A stretch of 51,663 nucleotides of DNA from Alphaproteobacteria bacterium SS10 (lineage in GTDB: Bacteria > Pseudomonadota > Alphaproteobacteria > TMED2). Positions 42,813-51,345 of this stretch are shown piece by piece. The stretch lies in the NCBI GenBank assembly GCA_019192455.1, contig JAHCML010000006.1:72940-124602 (forward strand), given 5' to 3'. Positions within the stretch are counted from its first letter, which is position 1. Each line of letters opens with the position of its first letter. Made by a program: the position numbers and the translations under genes. Under the pieces are notes generated by a model. That model did no database searches. It saw nothing but the letters and a program-made list of their open reading frames with translations, and was not told the DNA's origin.

Positions 42813-44048
42813 TTACCGGCCAACGGCGCGGATTGGGGACATGAGTTTCTGGCCCTTATCATCATCGCCGTCAAACCAACTATCGAGGATATCGCCCATG
42901 CGGCCCAGACCGTCGAGCATACCAGGCACCGCTTGTGATGATGGGGCTGGTTGATCAGCCAGACCACGGATTGCATCCACCATGATCTGGGCATCACGCT
43001 TATTGCCATTGCCCGGCAATACGCGGGCCAGGCCAAGCTCTGCCGCGCGGTTTGCTCGGATCGTTTGCTCAAGCCTTGGCACATCGCGAGGGACAATCAC
43101 CGCTGGCTTATCCAAGGACAGCACCTCACAGAAGGTGTTGTAACCACCCATGCAAACAACGCCGACGGATTGCGCCATCAGCTGCTCCATATGGGCATCA
43201 AAGCGGGCAATCGTAACCTTAGGAAGCCTAGCCACCCGACGGAGGAAGCTGTTCCAAACCCGGGTCTTAATAAACGGGCCGGTCACAATATGGGCGCGGC
43301 ACGGCAGGTCACCATCATGCTCATAGGCCTTGAGGACCCAATCGATTAGCACATCGCCATCGCCGCCACCGCCGGCCGTGACCAGCACAAACGGGTCATC
43401 CATTGAGTTACGGCGCTGACGGGTGACACCGCTCGGCACCCGCCGACGCAGATAGCCAAGATAGTCAGTACGCTCGCGCAGCCGCTCACTGAGCTGGATA
43501 CCCTGCATTGGGTTGTAAATCTGCTCTAGGCCATAAACCCAGAGGTCGTCGTAGTAGCGCTCAAGCGCGGCGACGGCGCCCTTGCGCAACCATTCGGCGC
43601 GCACCCGTAGGGGCTCGTCCAGAATATCGCGAACGCCTAAGACAAGGCGGGTGTCGCCGTCTTTGAGCATATTCAGGGTTGGCTCAATCTCACCCCGAAG
43701 GCCCAGCGGTTCTTTATCCACGATAAAGACATCAGGTTGGAAGAACTCAGCCGTGTGCTGAATGATCGAGGCCCGCATGGCCACCGTCTCATCAATGTTC
43801 AAATGCTCATTGAGGGAGACATACTCACCATTGCGCAGCTTGATCACACCGGGCACCCGAACGAAGTCGACACGGGTTCGGAAATCAAAGCTGCCGATAA
43901 TCGGTGAGCCGGAGATGATCAGCACCGACACATCTTTGCGTCGCTCAACCAGCGCATGCGCGATCGCCCGGGTTCGGCGGAGATGGCCGAGCCCGAAGGT
44001 ATCGTGGCTATACATTAAGACGCGTTTACGCGGCTTCTGGGGCGACAA
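42813..44048 (-). CDS. GT-B glycosyltransferase, COG4671-type (second)
   Basis: 411 residues beginning 'KRVLMYSHDTFGLGHLRRTR', a MurG-like glycine/histidine loop. The C-terminal half has 'VLVTAGGGGDGDVLIDWVL', 'VGVVCMGGYNTFCEVLSLDKPAVIVPR' (donor-binding region) and 'EQTIRANRAAELGLARVL'. It is a paralogue in type of the 39096-40265 gene but clearly divergent. First gene of the leftward unit; the promoter should lie in 44049-44212. Confidence 0.83.
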   Translation of the reverse strand: MSPQKPRKRVLMYSHDTFGLGHLRRTRAIAHALVERRKDVSVLIISGSPIIGSFDFRTRVDFVRVPGVIKLRNGEYVSLNEHLNIDETVAMRASIIQHTAEFFQPDVFIVDKEPLGLRGEIEPTLNMLKDGDTRLVLGVRDILDEPLRVRAEWLRKGAVAALERYYDDLWVYGLEQIYNPMQGIQLSERLRERTDYLGYLRRRVPSGVTRQRRNSMDDPFVLVTAGGGGDGDVLIDWVLKAYEHDGDLPCRAHIVTGPFIKTRVWNSFLRRVARLPKVTIARFDAHMEQLMAQSVGVVCMGGYNTFCEVLSLDKPAVIVPRDVPRLEQTIRANRAAELGLARVLPGNGNKRDAQIMVDAIRGLADQPAPSSQAVPGMLDGLGRMGDILDSWFDGDDDKGQKLMSPIRAVGR

Positions 44049-44212
44049 GTTCTAATCACCAAAGTTGCAGGACGGCCAAAACAGAGGCTTGGCCGAAACA
44101 CAGAATGTGTTGCGCCGCGCCATAGCACGTCAAGCAACTAATGGTAAGCAGATCTTGAATTCAGCAGAAACGCTGGATTTACGGCTAATTTCGTGTCGGA
44201 TGGGGCGCGGTT

Positions 44213-44719
44213 CTAGGCCGCATCCTTGGCATTCGCTGCCTGTTCTAAGGCATCCATACCCGCCTGAAGGCGCAGCAAGCTGTCCGAAAAATCACCCAAA
44301 TCAACGCCATCATCTTCACGCTGACGCTGTAATTCGATAGCAAGTGTCTCTATCTGCGCCGCTAGGAGATCTAGACCAGCGGCAACATTCGGCGTCTGGT
44401 TATCTAGATCAACGCGCACTGGCAGTGCCCCACCGCCAACATCGAGATCCGTTGCATCAAAAATCTGATCGCAGAGCTGCGCCAAAGATTGCTGACGGGT
44501 TTCTAACGCCTCAATCACGGCGTCGGCCCGGCGGACCGTGGCTACCAGGCGGCTTCCTGCTTTAGTCGCATGAGCCAGCATACGGCGCTCAAACCGGTCT
44601 AGCTTGGCGATGTAGGACACCATCTCACGAGCTGAGGCCTCCATCTGCCGCACAACCATATCGATATGCGCTGCTGTAATCGGATCCTGTCCCGTTGCTC
44701 CCGTCTGCTCTTCAGCCAT
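44213..44719 (-). CDS. Coiled-coil protein of unknown function
   Basis: 168 residues from the ATG at 44719 (MAEEQTG), preceded by GAAAGGGCGGTGGG; the frame is open to 44785. It is acidic, soluble and largely helical. Heptad-like runs include 'MVVRQMEASAREMVSYIAKLD', 'ADAVIEALETRQQSLAQLCD' (about 75-95) and 'LAAQIETLAIELQRQREDD'. No catalytic motif. It is divergent from the next gene (44863), with 143 nt between starts. I do not recognise the family; a structural or adaptor role is only a guess. Confidence 0.65.
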   Translation of the reverse strand: MAEEQTGATGQDPITAAHIDMVVRQMEASAREMVSYIAKLDRFERRMLAHATKAGSRLVATVRRADAVIEALETRQQSLAQLCDQIFDATDLDVGGGALPVRVDLDNQTPNVAAGLDLLAAQIETLAIELQRQREDDGVDLGDFSDSLLRLQAGMDALEQAANAKDAA

Positions 44720-44862
44720 GGCCCACCGCCCTTTCATCGCTATCTTGATGACAGGGCCAAACATCGGGGTCCCACCATCGTCCAAGGCAAGAATGGCGAT
44801 GACTGCCTAACTTTGGCTTAATGGCTTCAGATAACCCGACATGACCGTGAATTGAGGCTGAC

Positions 44863-45753
44863 TTGCTCAACGCACCAATCCCAGACCCGGCTTCAGCAGA
44901 TAGCCCTGCATCCAGCAGGCAGGCAGACGCTGCCGATCCCCTCGAGCTTGCGGCCAACCTTTACCGGGTCACCATTAACCGGCTGGCAATTGAAGCGAGG
45001 ACGGTCAACAACCCGGAATATGATGACGACGTCGGGGTCCGGTTAACAAAGAATGATTGGGACCAGGCGGCAGACAGTATCGCTGCCCATATCGACGCAG
45101 TGCTCAACAATGGTGATCAAGCCGCGATCGAGGGTGCTGGGCATCTGCTTAAGGTTGCGGATCCATACAATCGACCAGATCTCAGTGATGATAGCCGTGA
45201 TCGATGGCGCCAGCTGGAATTCGCGGTTGAAGAGGCACGGTCCGGCACAGGCAAAACTAAGCCACCAGCCACGCTGCTACCATTGCTGGAGTTTTACGCT
45301 GGCCTGGTCCGAATTGATCGGACGGTCGCGCACTACTACGACGCAACGCGATACGAGAAGGCAATCAATTGGTCGATTGGTATTGGTGCGGTCCTTCTTG
45401 TCATGGCTGTGGCCACCGCTGCAGCAAACGGGTTCAAAGATTTCAACTGGGGAAAGGTGCCAAAAGAGGGGTCACTGGGCGTGCTCTGCGGCTTCGCCTT
45501 AGGGATCCTCCTAGATATTCGACGGCGTCATAAGACACGACAATTAGTTCAGGAATGGGGCGAACGGTTTGGTTGTGATCTTCGTGATCTTCGCTGGCGG
45601 CGCCTGCCGTGTTTTGTCGACCGGGTAAGGCAGGAACTAAGACGCCTCGGCGGTGATGAGTATGCGGAAATGGATGCCGATACGTTGGAAGCGGCGGTCG
45701 ATAAGCTGCTGATAGAACGCGGCTACCACAGGACGCTCGCGACAAAACCCTAA
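44863..45753 (+). CDS. Two-helix membrane protein of unknown function
   Basis: 296 residues from a TTG at 44863 (GAGG lies 8 nt upstream; no in-frame ATG is near). Residues 25-165 are soluble and mostly helical, with 'YDDDVGVRLTKNDWDQAADSIAAHI'-type acidic segments. Two membrane helices follow: about 169-189 ('NWSIGIGAVLLVMAVATAAAN') and about 203-217 ('SLGVLCGFALGILLDI'). Then comes a basic C-terminal domain ('RRRHKTRQLVQEWGERFGCD') ending in a short helical region. Both large parts are probably cytoplasmic. Family not recognised. Confidence 0.65.
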   Translation: MLNAPIPDPASADSPASSRQADAADPLELAANLYRVTINRLAIEARTVNNPEYDDDVGVRLTKNDWDQAADSIAAHIDAVLNNGDQAAIEGAGHLLKVADPYNRPDLSDDSRDRWRQLEFAVEEARSGTGKTKPPATLLPLLEFYAGLVRIDRTVAHYYDATRYEKAINWSIGIGAVLLVMAVATAAANGFKDFNWGKVPKEGSLGVLCGFALGILLDIRRRHKTRQLVQEWGERFGCDLRDLRWRRLPCFVDRVRQELRRLGGDEYAEMDADTLEAAVDKLLIERGYHRTLATKP

Positions 45754-45917
45754 GCCGTGATCACAAATTCGGCCTTTAGGCGCCATTTCAGGCAAGACAA
45801 CGCAACCCGCTATTGATCCGGCCCGTCAACGCGCTTAGCTGTTGCGGTGCAACACTTCTTCCCGCGGCGCCTATCGACCATCCTCAGCTGCGCCGCCTGC
45901 CTTCCTAGGAGACACCC

Positions 45918-46706
45918 ATGACCGATCTTTCCGGCAAGAATGCCGTCATCACCGGCTCGACCAGTGGCATCGGCCTCGGCATCGCGACCGAGCTTGCCAA
46001 GGCAGGCGCCAATGTCATGCTGAACGGCCTTGGCGATGCCGCCGAGATTGAAGCAACCCGCGCTAAGCTTGAGGCTGATACCGGGGTTAAGGTGCTGTTC
46101 GATGGCGCCAATATGCTGAAGCCCGACGAAATCGCGGGCATGGTGAAAACGGCCCAGGACCAGCTCGGCTCGGTTGATATCCTGGTGAATAATGCCGGTA
46201 TTCAGCACGTCTCCCCGGTTGAGGATTTCCCAAATGAGAAGTGGGAAGCGATCATCGGCATCAACATGTCCTCCAACTTCTACGCCATTAAGGCCGCCGT
46301 ACCAGGCATGAAGGAGAAGGGTTGGGGCCGCGTTATCAATTTGTCCTCCGCCCACGGCCTGACCGCCTCCCCGTTCAAGGCAGCCTATGTCGCAGCAAAG
46401 CACGGGGTTATTGGCCTGACCAAAACCATCGCGGTTGAGCTGGCACAGCATGGCATTACCGCCAATGCGATCTGCCCCGGCTATGTGCTGACCCCACTGG
46501 TTGAGGCGCAAATCCCAGACACCGCCAAGGCACGCGGGATTACCGAGGAAGAGGTCAAGCGCGACGTCCTGTTGGCGGCCCAGCCGACCAAGGAATTCAC
46601 CACGGTTGAGCAGATCGGTGCGACCACCGTTTTTCTCTGCTCCAAGACTGCCTGCAACATCACCGGCCATGCCCTGACCATGGATGGCGGCTGGACCCAG
46701 TACTAG
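45918..46706 (+). CDS. bdhA: 3-hydroxybutyrate dehydrogenase
   Basis: Short-chain dehydrogenase that interconverts 3-hydroxybutyrate and acetoacetate with NAD, the step after polyhydroxybutyrate depolymerisation. 262 residues. Cofactor loop 'TGSTSGIG' at 12-19, 'NNAG' at 91-94, catalytic Ser144, Tyr157 and Lys161 ('SSAHGLTASPFKAAYVAAKH'). The C-terminal 'TGHALTMDGGWTQY' is specific to BdhA. 'ANAICPGYVLTPLVEAQI' also fits. Clear ribosome-binding site (CTAGGAG). The patatin gene follows after 12 nt, a pairing common in alphaproteobacteria. Confidence 0.95.
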   Translation: MTDLSGKNAVITGSTSGIGLGIATELAKAGANVMLNGLGDAAEIEATRAKLEADTGVKVLFDGANMLKPDEIAGMVKTAQDQLGSVDILVNNAGIQHVSPVEDFPNEKWEAIIGINMSSNFYAIKAAVPGMKEKGWGRVINLSSAHGLTASPFKAAYVAAKHGVIGLTKTIAVELAQHGITANAICPGYVLTPLVEAQIPDTAKARGITEEEVKRDVLLAAQPTKEFTTVEQIGATTVFLCSKTACNITGHALTMDGGWTQY

Positions 46707-46718
46707 GAAACCCGGCTG

Positions 46719-47753
46719 ATGCCAAAACGCGGCCGCAACGCCAAAACCGTCAACCTCGCCCTACAAGGTGGCGGTGCCCATGGCGCCTTCACCTGGGGTG
46801 TCTTGGACACCCTGTTGGCCGATGATCGCCTGTCTATTGAGGGGATTAGCGGTACCAGTGCGGGTGCCATGAATGCAGTTGTGATGGCCGATGGCTATCA
46901 GCGGGCCGGCGCCGATGGTGCCCGTGAGGCGCTTGAGGCGTTCTGGACCGAGGTTAGCCGACAAGCCGCCTTCAGCCCGTTACAGCGCAACCCGCTTGAG
47001 CAGCTGTTTGGCACTAGCTGGAACCTCGATAGCTCCCCTGGCTTTGTTGCCTTTGATCTATTGAGCCGGGTGGCCTCGCCCTATGATTTGAACCCGGCCA
47101 ACATCAACCCGCTGCGCGACCTGCTGCGGGAGAATATCGATTTCGACCGGGTTCGTTGCTGCTCTGATTTCAACCTCTATATCACAGCCACCAATGTTCA
47201 TACGGGCCGAGCCAAGGTGTTCCGCAAGCATGAATTGGGCGTCGAACAGGTGCTCGCCTCCACCTGCCTGCCACAGATGTTCCAGGCGGTAGAGATCGAT
47301 GGCGTGCCCTATTGGGATGGCGGGTTTATGGGTAACCCGGCGCTCTGGCCCTTCTTCTCAGAATGTCAGAGCAACGACATCCTGATCGTTCAAATCAACC
47401 CGATTGAGCGGAAGGAAACACCGAAGACGGCGCATGACATCAATAACCGAATGAATGAGATCACCTTCAACTCCAGCCTACAGCGGGAGTTGCGCGCGAT
47501 CGATTTCGTCGGACGGTTGATCGAAGATGGCCGCCTAACCGACAACCGGAAATACGAGAAAATTCTGATCCACCGGATCTATGACGAGGATGCCTTCGCC
47601 GAGCTCAATGCATCCAGCAAGCTCAACGCCGAATACGATTTCCTGAGGCACCTGTTTGAGATCGGCAAGCACAAGGCCGAGACATGGCTGGACGCCCATT
47701 ACGACGATATTGGCCAGACATCGACCGTCGATATTAGAGCGATGTTTGAGTAA
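46719..47753 (+). CDS. Patatin-like phospholipase / esterase
   Basis: 344 residues. Oxyanion-hole 'LALQGGGAHGAFTWGVLD' (14-30), nucleophile Ser47 in 'GISGTSAGAMNA', and catalytic Asp200 in 'YWDGGFMGNP' complete the Ser-Asp dyad. Cytoplasmic, no signal. The link to bdhA suggests release of acyl or hydroxyacyl groups from storage polymer or lipids, but substrate specificity cannot be read from sequence. The 3' end is 12 nt from the convergent queH stop. Confidence 0.93.
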   Translation: MPKRGRNAKTVNLALQGGGAHGAFTWGVLDTLLADDRLSIEGISGTSAGAMNAVVMADGYQRAGADGAREALEAFWTEVSRQAAFSPLQRNPLEQLFGTSWNLDSSPGFVAFDLLSRVASPYDLNPANINPLRDLLRENIDFDRVRCCSDFNLYITATNVHTGRAKVFRKHELGVEQVLASTCLPQMFQAVEIDGVPYWDGGFMGNPALWPFFSECQSNDILIVQINPIERKETPKTAHDINNRMNEITFNSSLQRELRAIDFVGRLIEDGRLTDNRKYEKILIHRIYDEDAFAELNASSKLNAEYDFLRHLFEIGKHKAETWLDAHYDDIGQTSTVDIRAMFE

Positions 47754-47765
47754 CCTAAGGAGGGC

Positions 47766-48473
47766 TTAGCTAGCCTCTTCCTCATCACCGTAGAACTTCA
47801 CGCCAAGCTTAATTTTCTCGCGGCCTTGGGCCATGCGGTGCTTGTTCGTATCGCGGAGGGAGTAGACACAGCCGCAATACTCTTGCTGATAGAAGTTCTC
47901 TTCCTTGGAGAGCTCAATCATCCGGTTGGCACCGCCGCCCTTGCGCCAGTTGAAAGTCCAATAGCTTAGGCCGTCATATTTGGCCGCCGCCCGTTCACCG
48001 CAATCATTGATCTGCTTCATATTCTTCCAACGGGAGATACCAAGGGAAGAGGTGAAGACATCAAAGCCATTCTCCACCGCCCAAAGGGCTGAACGCTCAA
48101 ACCGCATATCAAAGCAGGCGGTGCAGCGGATGCCGCGCTCGGGCTCCCATTCCATGCCCTTAACCCGCTCAAACCAGTTGTCGGTGTCGTAATCCAGATC
48201 GACAAAGGGCACGCCGAGCTTATCGGCGAAGCGCTTATTCTCATCCTTGCGGAGCTCATACTCCTTCTTCGGATGAATGTTCGGGTTGTAGAACAGCACG
48301 GTGTAATCGATGCCGGATCGAGTGATCTCACTCATCACATCAACGGCACAAGGCGCGCAGCATGAGTGCAGCAGGATGTTTTTGGACCCACCTGGTGCTT
48401 CCAGGATTGGGCGTTCATCCGCATCGGTGCCATCCGTCTTTGGCACTTGATTGCTGTTATCGGTCTGGTCCAT
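47766..48473 (-). CDS. queH: Epoxyqueuosine reductase QueH
   Basis: 235 residues from the ATG at 48473 (MDQTDNSN), with AAAGAGG 8-9 nt upstream; an open frame to 48554 is Arg-rich and unlike the family. QueH (former DUF208) performs the last step of the queuosine tRNA modification using an iron-sulfur cluster. The cysteine motifs are all present: '[14 protein letters not shown]' (Cys38, 39, 42), '[14 protein letters not shown]' and '[12 protein letters not shown]', as is '[18 protein letters not shown]'. It stands alone, convergent with the patatin gene. Confidence 0.93.
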   Translation of the reverse strand: MDQTDNSNQVPKTDGTDADERPILEAPGGSKNILLHSCCAPCAVDVMSEITRSGIDYTVLFYNPNIHPKKEYELRKDENKRFADKLGVPFVDLDYDTDNWFERVKGMEWEPERGIRCTACFDMRFERSALWAVENGFDVFTSSLGISRWKNMKQINDCGERAAAKYDGLSYWTFNWRKGGGANRMIELSKEENFYQQEYCGCVYSLRDTNKHRMAQGREKIKLGVKFYGDEEEAS

Positions 48474-48579
48474 TACCCGGCCTCTTTCCCCATCGGGGCA
48501 AGCTCGTCGCACGTGCCTATCACCATACCGGGATAGGTGGTACGCTTGTCTCAATCAGATCAAACACTTGGCTTAGCCA

Positions 48580-49422
48580 ATGCTCGATATCTTCGCCGAT
48601 TTTGCAGCACAATTCTACGAAGCAGCCACATTATCCGGCGTGTTCGCGTGTCTTCTACTCTGTTTCAAAGTGAGATTGAACCGGATTGATGCTGTCGCCC
48701 TTGCGCTACTCGGCATTGCGGGCAATGGCCTCTATCACTTTGTCCTGCTGGATCAGTTGCCGCCTGAGGTGAACCTAAACGTGCCACGGGTGATCATGAT
48801 GATCGGCGGTATGGCGGCCCTGGCACTCGTTCTCTTGGTCAGACGACCGCGCAGCTTTGATCGCATTATGATCTTAACCTCCAGTGCGGCTCTCTTCCTG
48901 GTGACCCTGGTTAATCACCTGATCCTGGTCGAGGTGATTATGGAGCAGCGCTTCACCCATCATATCGACGACCATGTTGCCGCCTTCACCGCCGAGCGAG
49001 AGTATGGCCCAGCGCTCCAGCAATACTGCGAGAAGGGCGGATTTGAGTGCATCATCCTACCCCGACGGGCCGATAACTCCCTCGCACCGCATGATCATCA
49101 AATTCCTATCGTGACGCCGGTTGAGACCAACTCACCGCACCACGTCCTTGCCGGCCGGGTGGTTGACCCGGTGAGCAACGCGCAGATCGCCTTGGTAGTT
49201 AACTACCCTGGCACCACACTGCTTGTGCGCGATGACAGCGTGGCAGCACAGCTTTTCTACGATGCCGAGTTCTGGTTCCGGATGGCTCTTCTGACCTTCA
49301 TGTGCCTCTGGAGTGCGGGCATGGTCATCCTAACCCGCCATCACCGCGCGGTTAGACAAGGCGATGTAAATGCCGAAGAGCCCATCACGACCGGCCAAAC
49401 CGGTGGGTTGGTCAGCCCATGA
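48580..49422 (+). CDS. Five-helix membrane protein of unknown function (first of a paralogous pair)
   Basis: 280 residues. Four predicted helices lie in the first half (about 14-30, 37-57, 71-88, 96-118), then an extracytoplasmic domain of about 110 residues, and a fifth helix at about 232-252 before a short cytoplasmic tail. The loop contains 'YCEKGGFEC' (Cys150 and Cys157), matching 'YCDRAGVTC' in the next gene, so the two proteins are paralogues. No kinase, methyl-accepting or GGDEF domain is attached. The stop overlaps the next start by 4 nt (ATGA). Family not recognised. Confidence 0.75.
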   Translation: MLDIFADFAAQFYEAATLSGVFACLLLCFKVRLNRIDAVALALLGIAGNGLYHFVLLDQLPPEVNLNVPRVIMMIGGMAALALVLLVRRPRSFDRIMILTSSAALFLVTLVNHLILVEVIMEQRFTHHIDDHVAAFTAEREYGPALQQYCEKGGFECIILPRRADNSLAPHDHQIPIVTPVETNSPHHVLAGRVVDPVSNAQIALVVNYPGTTLLVRDDSVAAQLFYDAEFWFRMALLTFMCLWSAGMVILTRHHRAVRQGDVNAEEPITTGQTGGLVSP

Positions 49423-50204
49423 TCGATCCGGCACCACTGGCCAAGTTTGCTAGCGTGCTTGAGGTGACCTTCTGCCTGTTGGTGCACCTGCTGCTATTCA
49501 GCTATGTGGTGCAGTTCTTAACCGCGCGCGGTTGGAAACTGGCGCGCCATTGGCAGGTTGCTGGGGTCTTAGTAGCCGCTATCGGCATCAGCACCGCACA
49601 CCAGTTCGGCTTTGGCTTGGCCTATGGCATGTTCCCATTTTCCAATGCCCATATATTGCTGCCCTGCCTGTTGGCTCTCATCATTGTGGTGGTGGATATT
49701 GCGCGACCACAAAACATGAGTTTTGAGCGTGTGCTGTCGATTGCCGCGGTCATTGTGATCTCAATCAGCGCTGGCTTCGGCCAGTTCATGCTGAAGCAGA
49801 TGCTCTATGAGAGCGAGATCAATGATCTTAGTGCCGCCCATGGCAGGGTGATGGCGGGCTTTATTGGAAAGCCAGGCGCCTTCGAAACCTACTGCGACCG
49901 CGCTGGCGTCACTTGCAGCATCAATGTCTGTGATGCTAGCGCATCGGAGCTGACAACCAGCGCTGTAAGGAACGACAGCCTGATGCTCTCAACATGCCAG
50001 GACGGCCGGTCCTATGAACTTGAGGATCAACGCTCAGTTACCGAGATTACAGCGAGATACCAAGCGCTGTTCCATGGCTGGATGACACTGATCTTATTGT
50101 GCTGGGTCAGCCTATTTGGTGTTGCCTGGCTCTTGCATCTGCGCTTTGCCTTTGCCGATCGACGGCTCACCACCTCCCCGGTTAGCGCTGATCAATCGGC
50201 GTAA
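49419..50204 (+). CDS. Five-helix membrane protein of unknown function (second of a paralogous pair)
   Basis: 261 residues with the same plan as its upstream neighbour: helices at about 13-34, 46-68, 76-94 and 104-126, an extracytoplasmic loop of about 90 residues, and a last helix at about 217-240. 'YCDRAGVTC' (Cys159, Cys166) keeps the C-x6-C spacing, and 'SFERVLSIAAV' matches 'SFDRIMILTSS' at the start of helix 4. A third and fourth Cys occur in the loop (CDAS, TCQD). The last 23 nt overlap the end of the convergent prpC gene. Family not recognised. Confidence 0.75.
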   Translation: MIDPAPLAKFASVLEVTFCLLVHLLLFSYVVQFLTARGWKLARHWQVAGVLVAAIGISTAHQFGFGLAYGMFPFSNAHILLPCLLALIIVVVDIARPQNMSFERVLSIAAVIVISISAGFGQFMLKQMLYESEINDLSAAHGRVMAGFIGKPGAFETYCDRAGVTCSINVCDASASELTTSAVRNDSLMLSTCQDGRSYELEDQRSVTEITARYQALFHGWMTLILLCWVSLFGVAWLLHLRFAFADRRLTTSPVSADQSA

Positions 50205-51309
50205 CCGGACGCTGCGCCACGCCATTATAGGCCGAGAGTGGGCGCACCAAGCGGTTGGCCGCCAGCTGCTCCATCACATGCGCCGCCCAACCGGTAATCC
50301 GGCTCATCACAAAGATCGGCGTGAACATGTCGATGTCGAAACCCATCAGGTAATAGGACGGGCCGGCCGGGTAATCGAGATTGGGGTGAATGCCCTTCTC
50401 CTCGATCATAATCTTGGACAGGACAGCCTCGATATCGACCCATTTGGTCTCGCCCTTATGCTCGGCCATATCGACGAAGGCTTGGTGCATGGTGGGCACC
50501 CGGCTGTCCCCGTTCTTGTAGACCCGGTGGCCAAAGCCCATGACCTTCTTCTTGGTCGCCAGCGCATCGCGCATCCAGGCCTCTGCCTTATCCGCCTCCT
50601 CAATCTCGAGCAGCATATGCATCACCGCTTCATTGGCACCGCCATGGAGCGGGCCTTTCAATGAGCCAATGGCACCGGTCACCGACGCATAAATCTCAGA
50701 CAAGGAGGAGGCGATGGTGCGCGCGGTAAAGGTTGAGGCGTTAAAGCTGTGCTCAGCGTAGAGGATCATCGAGATGTCGAAGCATTTCAGCGTCGCGGCA
50801 TCCGGTACCTCACCAAAGCACATATGGAAGAAGTTATCGGCAAAGGGCAGATCAGCGCGCGGTGCAATCCGGTCTAGGCCCTTACGGAACCGATAGTCGG
50901 TTGCGATAATCGTCGGGATGCGGGCCAGCAGGCGGATCGATTTCTCAAGCAGCGCATCCGGCTCATTGTTCCAGCAATCGGCATCTTCCATGCCCAGGAA
51001 ACTGACACCGGTCCGCACCGTATCCATCGGGTGCGCATCCTTTGGAAACTTAGAGATGACCGTGACGAGATCATCAGAGATCTCACGCTCCGACCGTTCT
51101 TGCTTGGTGAACGCTTCCAGCTCCGCCGCGTTGGGCAGCTCACCTTTCAGCAGCAGGTAGGCCGTCTCTTCAAAGTTGGAATGCTCGCACAGATCCTGCA
51201 CCGCATAGCCGCGATAGGTCAGCGAGTTCGTCTCGGCCATCACTTTGGAGATCGCGGTCTCGTCAGCCACAACACCGTCAAGGCCACGGCGGATTTCGGT
51301 ATCGGTCAT
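50182..51309 (-). CDS. prpC: 2-methylcitrate synthase
   Basis: Condenses propionyl-CoA with oxaloacetate in the methylcitrate cycle. 375 residues, the short type of citrate-synthase fold. Catalytic residues His222 ('LKGPLHGGANEAVM'), His261 ('VMGFGHRVYKNGD') and Asp312 ('HPNLDYPAGPSYY') are present. The N-terminal 'LDGVVADETAISKV' and 'LTYRGYAVQDL' favour PrpC over housekeeping citrate synthase, as does the prpB gene 36 nt upstream. Confidence 0.93.
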   Translation of the reverse strand: MTDTEIRRGLDGVVADETAISKVMAETNSLTYRGYAVQDLCEHSNFEETAYLLLKGELPNAAELEAFTKQERSEREISDDLVTVISKFPKDAHPMDTVRTGVSFLGMEDADCWNNEPDALLEKSIRLLARIPTIIATDYRFRKGLDRIAPRADLPFADNFFHMCFGEVPDAATLKCFDISMILYAEHSFNASTFTARTIASSLSEIYASVTGAIGSLKGPLHGGANEAVMHMLLEIEEADKAEAWMRDALATKKKVMGFGHRVYKNGDSRVPTMHQAFVDMAEHKGETKWVDIEAVLSKIMIEEKGIHPNLDYPAGPSYYLMGFDIDMFTPIFVMSRITGWAAHVMEQLAANRLVRPLSAYNGVAQRPVTPIDQR

Positions 51310-51345
51310 TAAGTGTCTCCTTAAGGCGCTTTTCGCCCCTATCTC

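Noticed and set aside
45810-46670. 286-codon open frame on the minus strand opposite bdhA
   Set aside because: Long antisense frames are common opposite short-chain dehydrogenase genes with strong codon bias. The translation is Gly/His/Cys-rich and fits no family, while bdhA on the plus strand has every SDR motif.
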